Assembly (NCBI RefSeq): GCF_000369805.1
Contig: NZ_KB850224.1
Coordinates: forward strand, 2,164,262-2,228,261
Direction: 5' to 3'
Origin: Acinetobacter sp. NIPH 2100
Lineage (GTDB): Bacteria; Pseudomonadota; Gammaproteobacteria; Pseudomonadales; Moraxellaceae
Length of the DNA stretch: 64,000 nt
The notes under the pieces are model-generated. The model ran no database searches. It saw nothing but the letters and a program-made list of their open reading frames with translations, and was not told where the DNA came from. Both the position numbers and the translations under genes were made by a program. Position 1 is the first letter of the stretch, and each line of letters opens with the position of its first letter. Positions 26,954 to 37,170 of this stretch are shown here, piece after piece.

Positions 26954-28266
26954 TGAAGATAAAACCTTTTCAACATATCTTTAAAGCGACTGTTCTCGCT
27001 ACCCTAATTTCTTCATCAATGCAAAGCTTTGCACAACCTACGGATGAGGTTGTTGCAGTTGTGGATAGTAGTGTTATTCTAAAAAGTGATTTGGAACAAG
27101 GGATTGCAGAGACAGAACACCAGTTAAAAGCACAAAATAAAACTGTACCGCCACAGCAGTACTTACAAATGCAGGTGCTTGATCAACTGATCATCCGCCA
27201 AGCTCAGTTGGAACAGGTCAAACGTTACGGCATTAAACCAGATGAAAAAAGTTTAAATGCGGCTGTGTTAAAAGTGGCAAATCAATCAGGTGCCAACAGC
27301 CTAGAAGCATTTCAACAAAAATTAGATGCGATTGCGCCAGGTACTTACGAAAATTTGCGTAACCGTGTTGCAGAAGATTTAGCCATTGGCCGCTTACGCC
27401 AACAACAAGTGATGTCACGCATCAAAATCAGTGATCATGATGTTGAAAACTTCTTGAAGTCACCAGAAGGTCAAGCTGCGCTCGGTACACAGGTTCATGT
27501 CATTCACATGCGTATCGCAGGTGAAAATACAAATGACGTACAGCAAATTGCGCAGCAAGTGAAGCAAGCTTTGGCAACTAGTGATGACCCTAAAGGCATT
27601 AGCTCTAAGCTCTCCACCGCTGCTGTAAAAGTTGATGGCCTAGATATGGGATTCCGCTCATTATCAGAAATTCCTACCGAACTTTCAGCACGTATTGCAC
27701 CGCTGCAAGTGGGACAGACCACTGAACTCATCAATGTTCGTGATGGCGTACATGTATTAAAATTACTTGAACGTAAACAAAACGAGCAAAAAGCCTTAGT
27801 TCCACAATATCAAACTCGTCACATTCTAATTCAATCATCAGAAGTGGTTAGCTTGGATCGTGCAAAACAAATGATTGATAGTCTCTACAATCGTGCCAAA
27901 GCGGGTGATGATTTTGCCACTTTAGCTGCAACTTATTCAAATGACACAGGTTCAGCACGCGATGGCGGTAGCCTAGGTTGGGTTAGCCCAGGGGTTATGG
28001 TTCCTGAATTTGAAAAAGTAATGAAAGAAACACCTGTTGGGGAAATCAGCAAACCGTTCCAAAGCCAATTTGGTTGGCATATCCTACAAGTTCTAGGTAC
28101 GCGTGAACAGGATATGACCAAAGAAGTTCAAGAACGTATGGCACGTCAAATCTTAGGTGAACGCCAGTTTGATACTGAAGTAGATAGCTGGATGCGTGAG
28201 CTTCGCGCCAATGCTTATGTTGAAATTAAAGATGCAAGCCTAGACTCAAAAGCACAACAGAAATAA
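26953..28266 (+). CDS. surA: Periplasmic chaperone and peptidyl-prolyl isomerase SurA
   Basis: The ATG at 26953 overlaps the lptD stop (TAATG). A signal peptide ends near SFAQP; then come the SurA N-domain and two parvulin domains, the second clearly seen as TRHILIQS, ATYSNDTGSARDGGSLGW and PFQSQFGWHI. SurA delivers outer-membrane proteins, including LptD, to the BAM complex, so the lptD-surA pairing makes functional sense. A terminator follows the gene. Confidence 0.96.
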   Translation: MKIKPFQHIFKATVLATLISSSMQSFAQPTDEVVAVVDSSVILKSDLEQGIAETEHQLKAQNKTVPPQQYLQMQVLDQLIIRQAQLEQVKRYGIKPDEKSLNAAVLKVANQSGANSLEAFQQKLDAIAPGTYENLRNRVAEDLAIGRLRQQQVMSRIKISDHDVENFLKSPEGQAALGTQVHVIHMRIAGENTNDVQQIAQQVKQALATSDDPKGISSKLSTAAVKVDGLDMGFRSLSEIPTELSARIAPLQVGQTTELINVRDGVHVLKLLERKQNEQKALVPQYQTRHILIQSSEVVSLDRAKQMIDSLYNRAKAGDDFATLAATYSNDTGSARDGGSLGWVSPGVMVPEFEKVMKETPVGEISKPFQSQFGWHILQVLGTREQDMTKEVQERMARQILGERQFDTEVDSWMRELRANAYVEIKDASLDSKAQQK

Positions 28267-28278
28267 ATCAGTTAAAAG

Positions 28279-28304
28279 AATGCCAGCAATTGCTGGCATT
28301 TTTA
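28279..28304 (+). terminator. Terminator after surA
   Basis: A perfect 22-bp palindrome (28279-28300; core TGCCAGCA/TGCTGGCA) followed by a T run, 12 bases after the surA stop. Confidence 0.85.
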
Positions 28305-28321
28305 TTCCCTAAAATAGAAAT

Positions 28322-28351
28322 AAAAAAATAGCGGCAAATGCCGCTATTTTT
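28322..28351 (-). terminator. Terminator after fba
   Basis: A 13-bp perfect stem (28324-28336 with 28339-28351) flanked by A and T runs, 17 bases past the fba stop on the minus strand. Confidence 0.85.
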
Positions 28352-28367
28352 CTGCATTACAAATTCA

Positions 28368-29405
28368 TTATTTGTAACGATCAACCATTTTCTCTAAAGA
28401 AATTGGACGAATTTTGTCTGCATTACCCGCTGTACCGAATGCTTCGTAACGCGCAACACAAATCTCTTTCATTGCTACAACTGTTTCACCAAAGAATTTA
28501 CGTGGGTCAAATTCACTTGGTTTCTCAGCCATCATACGACGCATTGCGCCAGTAGAAGCCAAACGCAAATCGGTATCGATGTTAATCTTACGTACACCGT
28601 GCTTAATCGCTTCTACAAGCTGATCAACAGGCACACCATAAGTTTCTTTAATATCACCGCCATACTGGTTAATCACAGCCAACCACTCTTGTGGTACAGA
28701 GCTAGAACCATGCATAACAAGATGCGTATTTGGCAATGCAGCATGAATTTCTTTAATACGGTCAATTGCCAAGATATCGCCTGTAGGTGGACGCGTAAAC
28801 TTGTATGCACCGTGTGAAGTACCGACAGCAATCGCCAAAGCATCTACATTGGTATCAGCAACAAACTGAGTTGCTTCTTCAACAGATGTTAACAATTGAG
28901 AATGATCAAGCACACCTTCTGCACCCACACCATCTTCTTCACCAGCCATACCAGTTTCAAGGCTACCTAAGCAACCGATTTCACCTTCAACTGAAACACC
29001 ACATGCATGCGCAATAGATACAACTCGACGCGTTACATCCACATTGTAATCATATGATGTTGGTGTTTTGCCATCTTCGCCCAATGAACCATCCATCATG
29101 ACTGAGCTAAAACCTAACTGGATTGAACGCTGACAAATATCAGGGCTAGTACCATGATCTTGATGCATTACCACTGGGATATGCGGCCATTCTTCAATCG
29201 CAGCTAAAATAAGATGACGTAAGAAAGGTGCACCTGCATATTTACGCGCACCAGCCGAAGCTTGCACGATTACAGGTGAATTGGTTGCATCCGCAGCGAG
29301 CATGATTGCACGCATTTGTTCTAAGTTGTTTACGTTAAACGCTGGTACGCCGTAGTTATGTTCTGCAGCGTGATCCAAGAGCTGGCGCATTGAGATTAGA
29401 GCCAT
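28368..29405 (-). CDS. fba: Class II fructose-bisphosphate aldolase
   Basis: The zinc-dependent aldolase shows [11 protein letters not shown] with the catalytic Asp and metal His, [10 protein letters not shown], and KINIDTDLR; 345 residues matches the longer class IIA/B enzymes of this group. It interconverts fructose-1,6-bisphosphate and the triose phosphates, mainly in the gluconeogenic direction in Acinetobacter, which lacks a complete Embden-Meyerhof route (family knowledge). It is a single-gene unit with a terminator. Confidence 0.96.
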   Translation of the reverse strand: MALISMRQLLDHAAEHNYGVPAFNVNNLEQMRAIMLAADATNSPVIVQASAGARKYAGAPFLRHLILAAIEEWPHIPVVMHQDHGTSPDICQRSIQLGFSSVMMDGSLGEDGKTPTSYDYNVDVTRRVVSIAHACGVSVEGEIGCLGSLETGMAGEEDGVGAEGVLDHSQLLTSVEEATQFVADTNVDALAIAVGTSHGAYKFTRPPTGDILAIDRIKEIHAALPNTHLVMHGSSSVPQEWLAVINQYGGDIKETYGVPVDQLVEAIKHGVRKINIDTDLRLASTGAMRRMMAEKPSEFDPRKFFGETVVAMKEICVARYEAFGTAGNADKIRPISLEKMVDRYK

Positions 29406-29533
29406 AATATCCTCCCAGGTAATGCGGCATATTCTACATGTTGATCTATTTCAATTCAGCAACTAATCACAGTAATTCTAAAAAAATCTTTAATCTTTTG
29501 TGTAATTTGAGTAGTAATTCTTACTAAATAATC

Positions 29534-29569
29534 AAAAAAGCCAAATCACAGAATGATTCGGCTTTTTTT
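29534..29569. terminator. Terminator between fba promoter region and helicase gene
   Basis: A stem with AAAAAAGCC and GGCTTTTTT arms, one internal mismatch and a loop of about 8 nt; T run on the plus strand, A run on the other. It probably ends the helicase transcript. Confidence 0.7.
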
Positions 29570-29617
29570 AGAGAAAGTTTCTTGGTCCTAAAACACCTAA
29601 ATAAGGCTAATCAAGAC

Positions 29618-30769
29618 CTAGCAATAACCTTCTAAACGAGTCAACGGCAATTTCTTACCAATCGCTTTTTCGATTTCTGGCAAATAGAATGCATCATCTT
29701 CCGACAAGAAACTAATACTCACACCTTGCGCACCCGCACGACCTGTACGACCAATACGATGCACATAATCATCAGACTGTTCAGGTAAGGTATAGTTAAT
29801 CACATGAGAAACGCCATCCACATGAATACCACGACCTGCAACATCTGTTGCAATCATAATATTATTCTTACCTTGCTTAAATTGATCAAGCATCTTTAAA
29901 CGCTTATCTTGGGCAATTTCACCAGATAACATACCAACTTTATAGCCATCGCGTTTCAAATGATCGTACAAGCGTCGAACTTGATCTCGGCGATTCGCAA
30001 AGATCATCACTTTATCGATTGGCTCTTCTCTTAAAATTTCTTGTAAAAGCTTATACTTGTCTTCTTTCGCAACTACATAGACACGTTGCTCTACATCGCT
30101 ATTGGTTTTTTGCTCAGGTTCAATTTCTACTGTAACCGGTTCAAATAACCACTGACGTGCTAAGTTCAGAACATCATAGCTAAATGTTGCAGAGAACATT
30201 AAAGTTTGGCGCTGTTCTTTAAATGGTGAATAGCGAACGATTCGTTTAACCGATGGAATAAAGCCCATATCAAGTAAACGATCGGCTTCATCAATCACTA
30301 AAAATTCGATTTTATCCAACCAAACTTCTTTCTGCTCAACAAAATCAATCAAACGCCCAGGCGTTGCAACAATGATATCAACGAAGTTGCGATCCAACAT
30401 TTTCTTTTGTTTGTCAAAATCCACACCACCCAACAAGGTCACAAGGTGCAAATTTGAAAATTTCGTGAGTGCTTGTGCATCACTTTCAATCTGTAACGCC
30501 AACTCACGTGTTGGTGCTAAAATTAACGCGCGTGGCTCACCACGGAAACGTTGCTCTTGAACTGGATTATTTAATAGATCATTGATCACACTAATCAAAA
30601 AGGCAGCTGTTTTCCCAGTACCTGTTTGCGCTCGACCAATGGCATCATGCCCTGCTAATGTATATTTTAAAACCTTTTGCTGAATTGGGGTCATTTGTGT
30701 AAAACCCAAAGCATCAATCGCTTTTTTCAGCTGCGGATGTAAATTTAAGGTTTCAAAACCAGATGTCAT
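29618..30769 (-). CDS. rhlB: DEAD-box ATP-dependent RNA helicase, RhlB-like
   Basis: All helicase motifs are present: the Q-motif region TPIQQKVL, AQTGTGKT, PTRELA, DEAD (in VIDEADRLLDMGF), SAT, and HRIGRTGRAG. The ATG at 30769 gives 383 residues with only a short C-terminal tail, closest to RhlB, a partner of the RNA degradosome; SrmB- or RhlE-like assignment cannot be fully excluded. The frame is open upstream to 30829, but that extension has no family counterpart. Confidence 0.85.
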   Translation of the reverse strand: MTSGFETLNLHPQLKKAIDALGFTQMTPIQQKVLKYTLAGHDAIGRAQTGTGKTAAFLISVINDLLNNPVQEQRFRGEPRALILAPTRELALQIESDAQALTKFSNLHLVTLLGGVDFDKQKKMLDRNFVDIIVATPGRLIDFVEQKEVWLDKIEFLVIDEADRLLDMGFIPSVKRIVRYSPFKEQRQTLMFSATFSYDVLNLARQWLFEPVTVEIEPEQKTNSDVEQRVYVVAKEDKYKLLQEILREEPIDKVMIFANRRDQVRRLYDHLKRDGYKVGMLSGEIAQDKRLKMLDQFKQGKNNIMIATDVAGRGIHVDGVSHVINYTLPEQSDDYVHRIGRTGRAGAQGVSISFLSEDDAFYLPEIEKAIGKKLPLTRLEGYC

Positions 30770-30827
30770 ATATGCACTCGAACCATCAATGAGCAAAATA
30801 AAGTCGCTATTATAAACTATAAAAAAC

Positions 30828-30859
30828 AAAAACGCCCCAATCTTATTGGGGCGTTTTTT
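30828..30859. terminator. Terminator after the cold-shock gene
   Basis: A 14-bp perfect stem (30828-30841 with 30845-30858) with a 3-nt loop and A/T tracts, 20 bases past the cold-shock gene stop. Confidence 0.85.
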
Positions 30860-30878
30860 ATTGCGTTAAGGCAACAAA

Positions 30879-31091
30879 TTAGTCTAAAGGCTGAACGTTT
30901 TCAGCCTGGAAACCTTTTTGTCCTTGAACAACACTGAATTCTACGCGTTGGCCGTCACGTAAAGAACGGTGGCCATCACCCATAATTGCGCGGAAATGAA
31001 CAAATACGTCATCACCACCATTACGCTGAATAAAACCAAAGCCTTTAGTGTCGTTAAACCACTTTACTACGCCTTGTTCACGAGCTGTCAT
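30879..31091 (-). CDS. Cold-shock domain protein (CspA family)
   Basis: The 70-residue single OB-fold has both RNA-binding motifs, KGFGFIQ and DVFVHF, plus the GVVKWFN start. GAGGA lies seven bases upstream of the ATG. Cold-shock proteins melt mRNA structure; whether this one is cold-induced cannot be told. It is followed by its own terminator. Confidence 0.94.
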   Translation of the reverse strand: MTAREQGVVKWFNDTKGFGFIQRNGGDDVFVHFRAIMGDGHRSLRDGQRVEFSVVQGQKGFQAENVQPLD

Positions 31092-31441
31092 AAGTCAATC
31101 CTCAGATATTGAAAGATAAGGACCTTCCGGTGTTGCAAACAGCAGAGCCAACAAGGTTTTAAAATATTTATAATTTTAAAGCTTGTAATCATTCTGTAAA
31201 ACTATCAACAATTTCCGGTTACATCCATTTGTTATAGAGTTTAATATAATAAAATTTAATTAAACACTTTCTAAAACGCATCGAGCTTACCATGGGTTTA
31301 TTACAATTAATAGAAGTTTTTTTAGTTATTTCCGATATTTCTATCTGTTTTTGTCAATAATTTAGCTGTTTTTTTAATGGAATTTTTCTCTCAAAAATTA
31401 CGCGAAAATTTGTTAATATGATGATGAAAAAATCGATTTAG
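31092..31441. other. 350-bp divergent intergenic region (cold-shock leader and tusA-like promoter)
   Basis: No open frame of interest was seen. The minus strand must contain the cold-shock gene promoter and a leader, which in CspA genes is often long and structured. The sequence is very AT-rich towards 31300-31440. No individual promoter element was assigned with confidence. Confidence 0.5.
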
Positions 31442-31687
31442 ATGAATATGAGCAACCCACACAACTCGCCCGTCATTATTGATGCTTTAGGGCAACCCTG
31501 TCCAATGCCACTCTTGATGTTGAAGCGTGCGTTAAAGAAAGCCTATGGCATACAGCAATATCTATTGAAATCTTCTGATCCACACAGTGAAATTGATGTA
31601 ACACGATATTGCCAAATTCAGCAACTTCAATGTTTAACTCAAAAAATTTCAGACAATGAATTTCACTATTTAATTGAAACTACGTGA
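31442..31687 (+). CDS. TusA family sulfurtransferase-like protein
   Basis: The CPxP motif with the reactive Cys is present (GQPCPMPLLMLKRALK, near residue 20) within an 81-residue alpha/beta fold. TusA-family proteins relay persulfide sulfur, for example to thiolated tRNA. Conservation after the motif is weak, so this may be a side branch rather than true TusA. An in-frame ATG two codons further is also possible. The gene stands alone in front of rpoH. Confidence 0.78.
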   Translation: MNMSNPHNSPVIIDALGQPCPMPLLMLKRALKKAYGIQQYLLKSSDPHSEIDVTRYCQIQQLQCLTQKISDNEFHYLIETT

Positions 31688-31818
31688 TTCTTTGCTAAAC
31701 TCTAGCTAAAGATAAACTAGATAACTTTACATTTTTATACTCAAATTTCCTTAGTGATGAAGAACATTCGCATTAAGATGAAATTGTTGACTTAAATACC
31801 ATCCTATAAGGAGACTCC

Positions 31819-32688
31819 ATGACTACTGACAGCAGCAATCAATTGATGCCCCTGTCACTGTCTGCGCCAGGTGTAAATCTTGGTGCATATATCAGCACTG
31901 TCAATCAAATTCCAATTTTAACGGCCGAGCAGGAAAAAGAACTTGCTGAGCGTTATTATTATGATCAAGACCTCGATGCTGCCAAACTATTGGTAATGTC
32001 GCATCTACGCTTTGTTGTCCATATTGCACGTAGTTATGCAGGTTACGGATTACCACAAGGTGATCTCATTCAAGAAGGTAACCTTGGATTAATGAAAGCG
32101 GTTAAACGCTTCGACCCAAATATGGGTGTTCGTTTAGTTTCTTTTGCCGTGCACTGGATCAAAGCTGAAATTCATGAATACGTGATTCGTAACTGGCGTA
32201 TTGTCAAAATTGCGACCACCAAGGCACAACGTAAATTATTCTTCAATTTGCGGAGTCTTAAAAAATCAAGCAAACGATTAACGCTAGAAGAAGCAAAATC
32301 AATTGCCAATGATTTGAATGTGACACCTGAACAAGTGTTAGAGATGGAAGGTCGTTTAACCGCTTATGATGCTGCTTTTGAAGCACAGGGCGATGACGAT
32401 GATGACACGCCTCATACGGCACCTGCACTTTTTCTTGAAGATAATCGTTACGATCCAGCACGTCTTGTTGAAGAAGAAGATTACGAACAGCAAAGTACTT
32501 CTGCCCTGCATGAGGCAATGGATCAGCTTGATGACCGTTCACGTAATATTTTGCAACGTCGCTGGTTAGATGATGACAAATCAACTTTACATGAGTTGGC
32601 CGCTGAATATAACGTTTCTGCTGAGCGTATCCGCCAGCTAGAAAAGAATGCAATGGAAAAAATCAAAACCGCCATGTCTGCGAGTTAA
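31819..32688 (+). CDS. rpoH: RNA polymerase sigma-32 factor (heat shock)
   Basis: The 289-residue sigma70-family protein has region 2 ([20 protein letters not shown]) and region 4 ([18 protein letters not shown]), with the RpoH-box-like stretch [17 protein letters not shown] between them. RpoH directs heat-shock gene transcription. AAGGAGA is eight bases upstream of the ATG. ftsX, its usual upstream neighbour, is absent here. Confidence 0.96.
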   Translation: MTTDSSNQLMPLSLSAPGVNLGAYISTVNQIPILTAEQEKELAERYYYDQDLDAAKLLVMSHLRFVVHIARSYAGYGLPQGDLIQEGNLGLMKAVKRFDPNMGVRLVSFAVHWIKAEIHEYVIRNWRIVKIATTKAQRKLFFNLRSLKKSSKRLTLEEAKSIANDLNVTPEQVLEMEGRLTAYDAAFEAQGDDDDDTPHTAPALFLEDNRYDPARLVEEEDYEQQSTSALHEAMDQLDDRSRNILQRRWLDDDKSTLHELAAEYNVSAERIRQLEKNAMEKIKTAMSAS

Positions 32689-32700
32689 GATTAAATCAAA

Positions 32701-32729
32701 CACAAGGGCTTTCATGCCCTTTTGTTTTA
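32701..32729 (+). terminator. Terminator after rpoH
   Basis: AAGGGC (32704-32709) and GCCCTT (32716-32721) form a short stem with a 6-nt loop followed by TTGTTTT. Confidence 0.65.
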
Positions 32730-32795
32730 TCTGGCTTTGTTTAAACACCCGAATATGTTAAGTTTGTTCATCAAATTTCTAGTTCCATTCTCATT

Positions 32796-33161
32796 ATGTG
32801 GATAGCAATCTCTGCGCTTAATCTTGCGCTTGCAGTCATGTTAGGTGCTTTCGGTGCACATGGTCTCAAATCTTTTGCAACACCTGAGCAACTGGCTTGG
32901 TGGAGTACAGCAACTCAATATTTCTTCTATCATGCACTTGGCATGCTGATATTGGGTGTTCTGTATAAAACCACACCAACTTTTCCAATAAAAATTCCTT
33001 TTATTTTGATGCAAATTGGTATCATCTTTTTCTGTGGTTCGTTGTACATTATGGCGCTTGGTTTACCTCGAATCTTAGGTGCAATCACTCCGATTGGTGG
33101 TGCATTTATGATTGCAGGTTGGGTGCTACTCGCATGGCAAGCGATTAAGCATGCGAAATAA
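32796..33161 (+). CDS. DUF423 (YgdD) family inner-membrane protein
   Basis: The 121-residue protein has four membrane segments and the family pattern MLGAFGAHGLK near residue 15 and GSLYIMALG near 85. Its function is unknown; the family is broadly conserved. The gene ends nine bases before thiS, so it may be co-transcribed with thiS-thiG. Confidence 0.87.
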   Translation: MWIAISALNLALAVMLGAFGAHGLKSFATPEQLAWWSTATQYFFYHALGMLILGVLYKTTPTFPIKIPFILMQIGIIFFCGSLYIMALGLPRILGAITPIGGAFMIAGWVLLAWQAIKHAK

Positions 33162-33170
33162 GGATTGATC

Positions 33171-33368
33171 ATGCACATCTATTTAAACGGCGAGTCAACA
33201 GACACGTCTTGTGAAAATCTACAGCAATTGATTCAAAGCTTAGCACTTGAAGGCAAGCGCTTCGCTGTAGAGAAAAACCAACAGATTATTCCGAAAAGTA
33301 GACTTGAGCAAACTGTCATTGCTCCTGAAGATCATATTGAAATTATTCAAGCTGTTGGTGGCGGCTGA
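33171..33368 (+). CDS. thiS: Sulfur carrier protein ThiS
   Basis: This beta-grasp protein of about 65 residues ends in the required diglycine (VGGG), which is adenylated and thiocarboxylated for thiazole synthesis. AAGGA is six bases upstream of the ATG at 33171; a TTG at 33165 is less likely. It is followed by thiG after a 23-bp gap. No TPP riboswitch precedes it. Confidence 0.93.
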   Translation: MHIYLNGESTDTSCENLQQLIQSLALEGKRFAVEKNQQIIPKSRLEQTVIAPEDHIEIIQAVGGG

Positions 33369-33391
33369 TTGGCTAAAAATGGAGTAAGCCC

Positions 33392-34177
33392 ATGCAAGAT
33401 TCCCCTTTAATTATTGGTTCACGGACGTTTCAATCACGTTTATTAGTCGGAACTGGTAAATACAAAGATCTCAATGAAACCGATTTAGCTATTCAAGCCA
33501 GTGGTGCAGAGATTGTTACCGTTGCGATTCGCCGTGTAAACATTGGTCAACATGCAGACCAACCAAACTTACTGTCAGTGATCCCACCTGAAAAATACAC
33601 AATTCTGCCAAATACCGCAGGCTGCTTCGATGCAGATAGTGCGATTCGCACCTGTATGCTCGCACGTGAACTGCTTGATGGTCACAATCTGGTGAAATTA
33701 GAAGTTCTTGGTGACGAAAAAACCTTATATCCAAATGTGACCGCAACGCTTAAAGCAGCGCAAACATTGATTGATGATGGTTTTGAAATCATGGTCTACA
33801 CATCGGATGACCCGATTGTTGCGCAAGAACTTGAAAGCATGGGCTGTGTTGCGATTATGCCTTTGGGTAGCTTGATTGGTTCAGGCTTGGGCATTCTCAA
33901 TCCACATACCATTTCCATCATTAAGGAAAATGCCAAAGTGCCTGTCTTGGTGGATGCTGGGGTCGGTACAGCCAGTGATGCGGCAATTGCAATGGAATTG
34001 GGTTGCGATGGTGTATTGATGAATACCGCGATTGCTGCTGCTCAAAATCCAATTTTGATGGCTTCTGCAATGAAAAAAGCGGTTGAAGCAGGTCGTGAAG
34101 CATTTTTAGCAGGTCGTATGCCACGTAAGCGTATGGCGAATGCGAGTTCACCTGAGACTGGGTATTTCTTTAAGTAA
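33392..34177 (+). CDS. thiG: Thiazole synthase ThiG
   Basis: ThiG builds the thiamine thiazole-phosphate ring from deoxyxylulose-5-phosphate, dehydroglycine and ThiS-thiocarboxylate. The TIM-barrel protein of 261 residues shows [24 protein letters not shown] with the Schiff-base Lys, and [12 protein letters not shown]. It is directly behind thiS, as expected for partners. Confidence 0.97.
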   Translation: MQDSPLIIGSRTFQSRLLVGTGKYKDLNETDLAIQASGAEIVTVAIRRVNIGQHADQPNLLSVIPPEKYTILPNTAGCFDADSAIRTCMLARELLDGHNLVKLEVLGDEKTLYPNVTATLKAAQTLIDDGFEIMVYTSDDPIVAQELESMGCVAIMPLGSLIGSGLGILNPHTISIIKENAKVPVLVDAGVGTASDAAIAMELGCDGVLMNTAIAAAQNPILMASAMKKAVEAGREAFLAGRMPRKRMANASSPETGYFFK

Positions 34178-34186
34178 TTTGTTCAA

Positions 34187-34211
34187 CGAAGGGATAAACT
34201 CTGTCCCTTCG
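34187..34211 (+). terminator. Hairpin after thiG
   Basis: An 8-bp perfect stem (34187-34194 with 34204-34211), nine bases past the thiG stop, with a T-rich stretch a few bases further. Confidence 0.55.
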
Positions 34212-34235
34212 ATATTCATCTTTTAAGAGTATTAA

Positions 34236-34562
34236 ATGAAGTTCAATATAAAAAAAATTCTAACTTTTTTAGTGCTAGCAATTTGCTTAGCATATTTTTC
34301 TAATTATATGACCAATAGGGATTTCAAGAAAAATGAGAAAAATATTGTCCAAATATTCCAACAAGACACTGAATTACATGAAAAATATGGAACGATAGAA
34401 AATTATAGACTAAGAAAATCTAGCTGGTATTCTGGAGATAGTCAAGAACATACCCCATATTATTACTATCATTTCTATATAAAAGGAAATCTGAAAGATG
34501 GAGTGATTGAATTAAAAATTTATGAAAACCAAGAAAAATATGCAATAAAATATATTCAATAA
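34236..34562 (+). CDS. Small membrane-anchored hypothetical protein
   Basis: The 108-residue protein has one N-terminal membrane helix (about residues 8-24) and a basic, Lys/Tyr-rich outer domain ending in strands (GVIELKIYENQ). It is more AT-rich than its neighbours. It resembles the single-helix Coa1-like/DUF layout only loosely and is left unassigned. It lies behind the thiG hairpin and converges on the HD-domain gene. Confidence 0.55.
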   Translation: MKFNIKKILTFLVLAICLAYFSNYMTNRDFKKNEKNIVQIFQQDTELHEKYGTIENYRLRKSSWYSGDSQEHTPYYYYHFYIKGNLKDGVIELKIYENQEKYAIKYIQ

Positions 34563-34627
34563 AATCTCAGATTAGATATATCCTTAACTTTAATTATTTA
34601 TTCAGAATATCCTTATTAAATGGCGAT

Positions 34628-35254
34628 CTAATTTCCAACAACCTCTCTCAAATTCCCTTTCGCCCTTTGCTCAAAATTCTTTTGAAAATATTCTGTTTGA
34701 TACAACGGTTCTGCTTGATAAAAGTGCGCTAAAACCTCTTTTCTTTTAATAGAATAAACATCAGGATCAACCCAAGCATACTCTTTTTGAATCTGTTGTT
34801 CATATTCTGCAAAACGCGCTGGAGATGCAGCCAAGATCGCTAAATCAATATCCAACAAAAATTGCAAATCTAGCTCATCAGTCGATGCGTGCTTTTGCGT
34901 CGCAACAATCCATCGTTTTATTTTTCCAACGATATCTACGGGTAAATGTTGAACCAAATAGTGCTCAAATAATTCAGCACTTTTTAACTCATTATCTTTT
35001 GCTTGCGGATCATAAACCGCATCATGGAACCAGAGTGCCAATGCGACTGCAGGTGAATCATTCAAATCAGCTCGAATGGATTCAAGTAAAACCAAACATT
35101 CATATAAATGCTGAACTGTATGATATGCTCGCTGCTTTTCACTATAGGCAACAATCAACTTATTAAAAATTTTCTGCGGTTCAGAAAAACGATAATGCTG
35201 ATGCAGCTCAAACCATGATTTTTCTAATACGGTTAAATATTGCTGCATTGCCAA
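34628..35254 (-). CDS. HD-domain predicted metal-dependent phosphohydrolase
   Basis: The 208-residue protein carries YHTVQHLYECL, then LALWFHDAVYD with the HD pair, and a later Asp (LLDIDLAIL), the set of metal ligands expected in the HD superfamily. Members of this branch are often misnamed after an NMDA receptor subunit. The substrate is unknown; HD enzymes of this size act on nucleotides or small phosphoesters. It runs four bases behind an 87-residue unknown gene. Confidence 0.75.
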   Translation of the reverse strand: MAMQQYLTVLEKSWFELHQHYRFSEPQKIFNKLIVAYSEKQRAYHTVQHLYECLVLLESIRADLNDSPAVALALWFHDAVYDPQAKDNELKSAELFEHYLVQHLPVDIVGKIKRWIVATQKHASTDELDLQFLLDIDLAILAASPARFAEYEQQIQKEYAWVDPDVYSIKRKEVLAHFYQAEPLYQTEYFQKNFEQRAKGNLREVVGN

Positions 35255-35257
35255 TCC

Positions 35258-35521
35258 TCACTGAATCTCTTTATTAAGCCACTTTGCCAAAGATTCTGCG
35301 TCTTTACGCTCTAAAAAAAGTTGATATAAGGTACAGGAACCAAACTCATGTTTCAGTTCCTGTTGACGTATAGGATGATTACCAAATCTAAATCGCCGAG
35401 AGCCATCCCGATCTAAAGGCAGTGCATAGACCCCATAACTGCGAGGCTCAGTCAAATGCCCTTTAATACTGACTTGGTCAGACGAAATTGCATGTTTTAA
35501 TAAATATTCTTTGGTTAACAT
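35258..35521 (-). CDS. Hypothetical protein, 87 residues
   Basis: No family is recognised. The soluble protein has a basic centre (SRRFRFGNHPIRQQEL) and a C-terminal amphipathic helix. It ends three bases before the HD-domain gene start and begins about 20 bp after yaaA, so the three may form one transcript. Confidence 0.6.
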   Translation of the reverse strand: MLTKEYLLKHAISSDQVSIKGHLTEPRSYGVYALPLDRDGSRRFRFGNHPIRQQELKHEFGSCTLYQLFLERKDAESLAKWLNKEIQ

Positions 35522-35542
35522 CCCACCCTGCCTAAGGCATAT

Positions 35543-36325
35543 TTAAGATGCGTGCTGTTCATCTCGCTTAAAGACCAATTCTTTATTCGATGAACTTTCA
35601 GCATCAAAATAATACCCTTCACTATTAAATGCTTTTAATTGTTCTACTTGGCTTAATTTATTTTCAATCAAGTATCTTGCCATGAGACCACGCGCTTTTT
35701 TCGCATAAAAACTAATGACTTTATATTTTCCGTTCTTCTGATCCAAGAATACAGGCTTAATAATTTCCGCCTGAATGTTCTTTTCATTCACAGATTTATA
35801 ATATTCGTCAGAGGCTAAATTTACCAATACTTTCGAATCAATTTCAGCTAAATCTTGGTTAATTTGATTGGTAATGATACTGCCCCAGAACTCATATAGA
35901 TTATGACCACGCTTGTTTTTTAATTTTGTCCCCATCTCCAAGCGATATGGCATCATCAAATCCAACGGACGCAATAAACCATAAAGTCCAGACAACATCC
36001 GCAAATGCTGTTGGGCAAAATCAATATCTTGATCTTTTAAGTGATAGGCATCCAGACCTGTATACACATCCCCTTTAAAAGCAAACATCGCTTGGCGTGC
36101 ATTGGAAAAATCAAAATCAGCATTCCAATCACGGAAACGCTCTACATTTAAATTGGCAATTTTCTCGCTTACCGTCATCAACGATGCGATTTCAGTTGCC
36201 GAAAGCTTACGACATACATCAATCAACTGCTGTGATTGTGCCAACAAACGTGGTTGAGTATGTGTATCTGTAGGAAGTGCTGTTGTGTAATCAAGTGTTT
36301 TGGCAGGAGAAATTAAAGCAAGCAT
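35543..36325 (-). CDS. yaaA: Peroxide stress protein YaaA
   Basis: The DUF328 family signature is clear: [12 protein letters not shown] at the N-terminus and later [19 protein letters not shown] sequence (here [16 protein letters not shown]). In E. coli YaaA is OxyR-controlled and lowers free iron during peroxide stress. The ATG at 36325 is preferred to a TTG two codons upstream. Confidence 0.93.
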   Translation of the reverse strand: MLALISPAKTLDYTTALPTDTHTQPRLLAQSQQLIDVCRKLSATEIASLMTVSEKIANLNVERFRDWNADFDFSNARQAMFAFKGDVYTGLDAYHLKDQDIDFAQQHLRMLSGLYGLLRPLDLMMPYRLEMGTKLKNKRGHNLYEFWGSIITNQINQDLAEIDSKVLVNLASDEYYKSVNEKNIQAEIIKPVFLDQKNGKYKVISFYAKKARGLMARYLIENKLSQVEQLKAFNSEGYYFDAESSSNKELVFKRDEQHAS

Positions 36326-36450
36326 AATCAATCAAACATAAATTTATCTTGGTGAAACTATAACAGTTGATAATTTTTAATGCCAATTCGTGTTCTCGTT
36401 CAGTTTTATCGGTAAAATAGTGGATTCTTCCATTATCCATTGCGTATCTT

Positions 36451-37080
36451 ATGTCTGAGCAATTATTCATCCAAGGTCCTGTTGGTCAAATCGAAATGTT
36501 TGTCGATCAACCCCAAGGTGAAATCACAGGTTTTGCTGTTGTTTGCCATCCTCATCCTTTACAAGGCGGTACACCACACCACAAAGTCCCTGTTTTATTG
36601 GCTCAGATTTTCAATGAGATGGGCTGTATCGTCTATCGTCCAAGTTTTCGCGGTTTGGCAGGCAGTGAAGGTACACATGACCAAGGCCATGGCGAAACCG
36701 ATGACATTATGACTGTGATTGAATATGCACGTGAGAAGCATGCAGGTTTAACCTTCTATGCAGGTGGTTTTAGCTTTGGTTCACATGTACTCGCAAAATG
36801 CCAAGCACAACTCAGCAATGAGTTACGTCCGAAGCAATTGGTGTTATGTGGCTTGCCAACAGGTTCAGTGGTTGACTTACGCCATTATAAAACCCCTGCA
36901 ATTGACGGCGATATCTTATTTGTTCATGGCGAGCAAGATGATATTACTTTGCTTTCAGATATGGTTGCATGGGCAAAACCACAAAAACATCCAATCACGA
37001 TTTTGCCAGGTGCCAATCATTTCTTCACAGGTTATTTAAAACAGCTCAGACAAGTCATTGCTCGCTTTTTAAAACTGTAG
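36451..37080 (+). CDS. Alpha/beta hydrolase
   Basis: The 209-residue protein shows CHPHPLQGG near residue 31, a nucleophile-elbow GGFSFGSH with Ser near residue 107, FVHGEQDD with the acid residue, and a late ANHFFTG with the catalytic His. This set matches the small CPxG/YtmA-type hydrolases often annotated as KTSC/alpha-beta hydrolases with CHPHP motifs. The substrate is unknown. It is transcribed divergently from yaaA. Confidence 0.82.
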   Translation: MSEQLFIQGPVGQIEMFVDQPQGEITGFAVVCHPHPLQGGTPHHKVPVLLAQIFNEMGCIVYRPSFRGLAGSEGTHDQGHGETDDIMTVIEYAREKHAGLTFYAGGFSFGSHVLAKCQAQLSNELRPKQLVLCGLPTGSVVDLRHYKTPAIDGDILFVHGEQDDITLLSDMVAWAKPQKHPITILPGANHFFTGYLKQLRQVIARFLKL

Positions 37081-37170
37081 ACTTAACAACAAATTACTAA
37101 GAAAACTATACGTCTTTTCAATCCAATGTCTGTTATATCAGTATAGATGTACAGACATTCGGGTTCTTAA

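Noticed and set aside
33090..33171. TPP riboswitch before thiS-thiG
   Set aside because: Only nine bases separate the DUF423 gene from thiS and the conserved CTGAGA core is not seen upstream.
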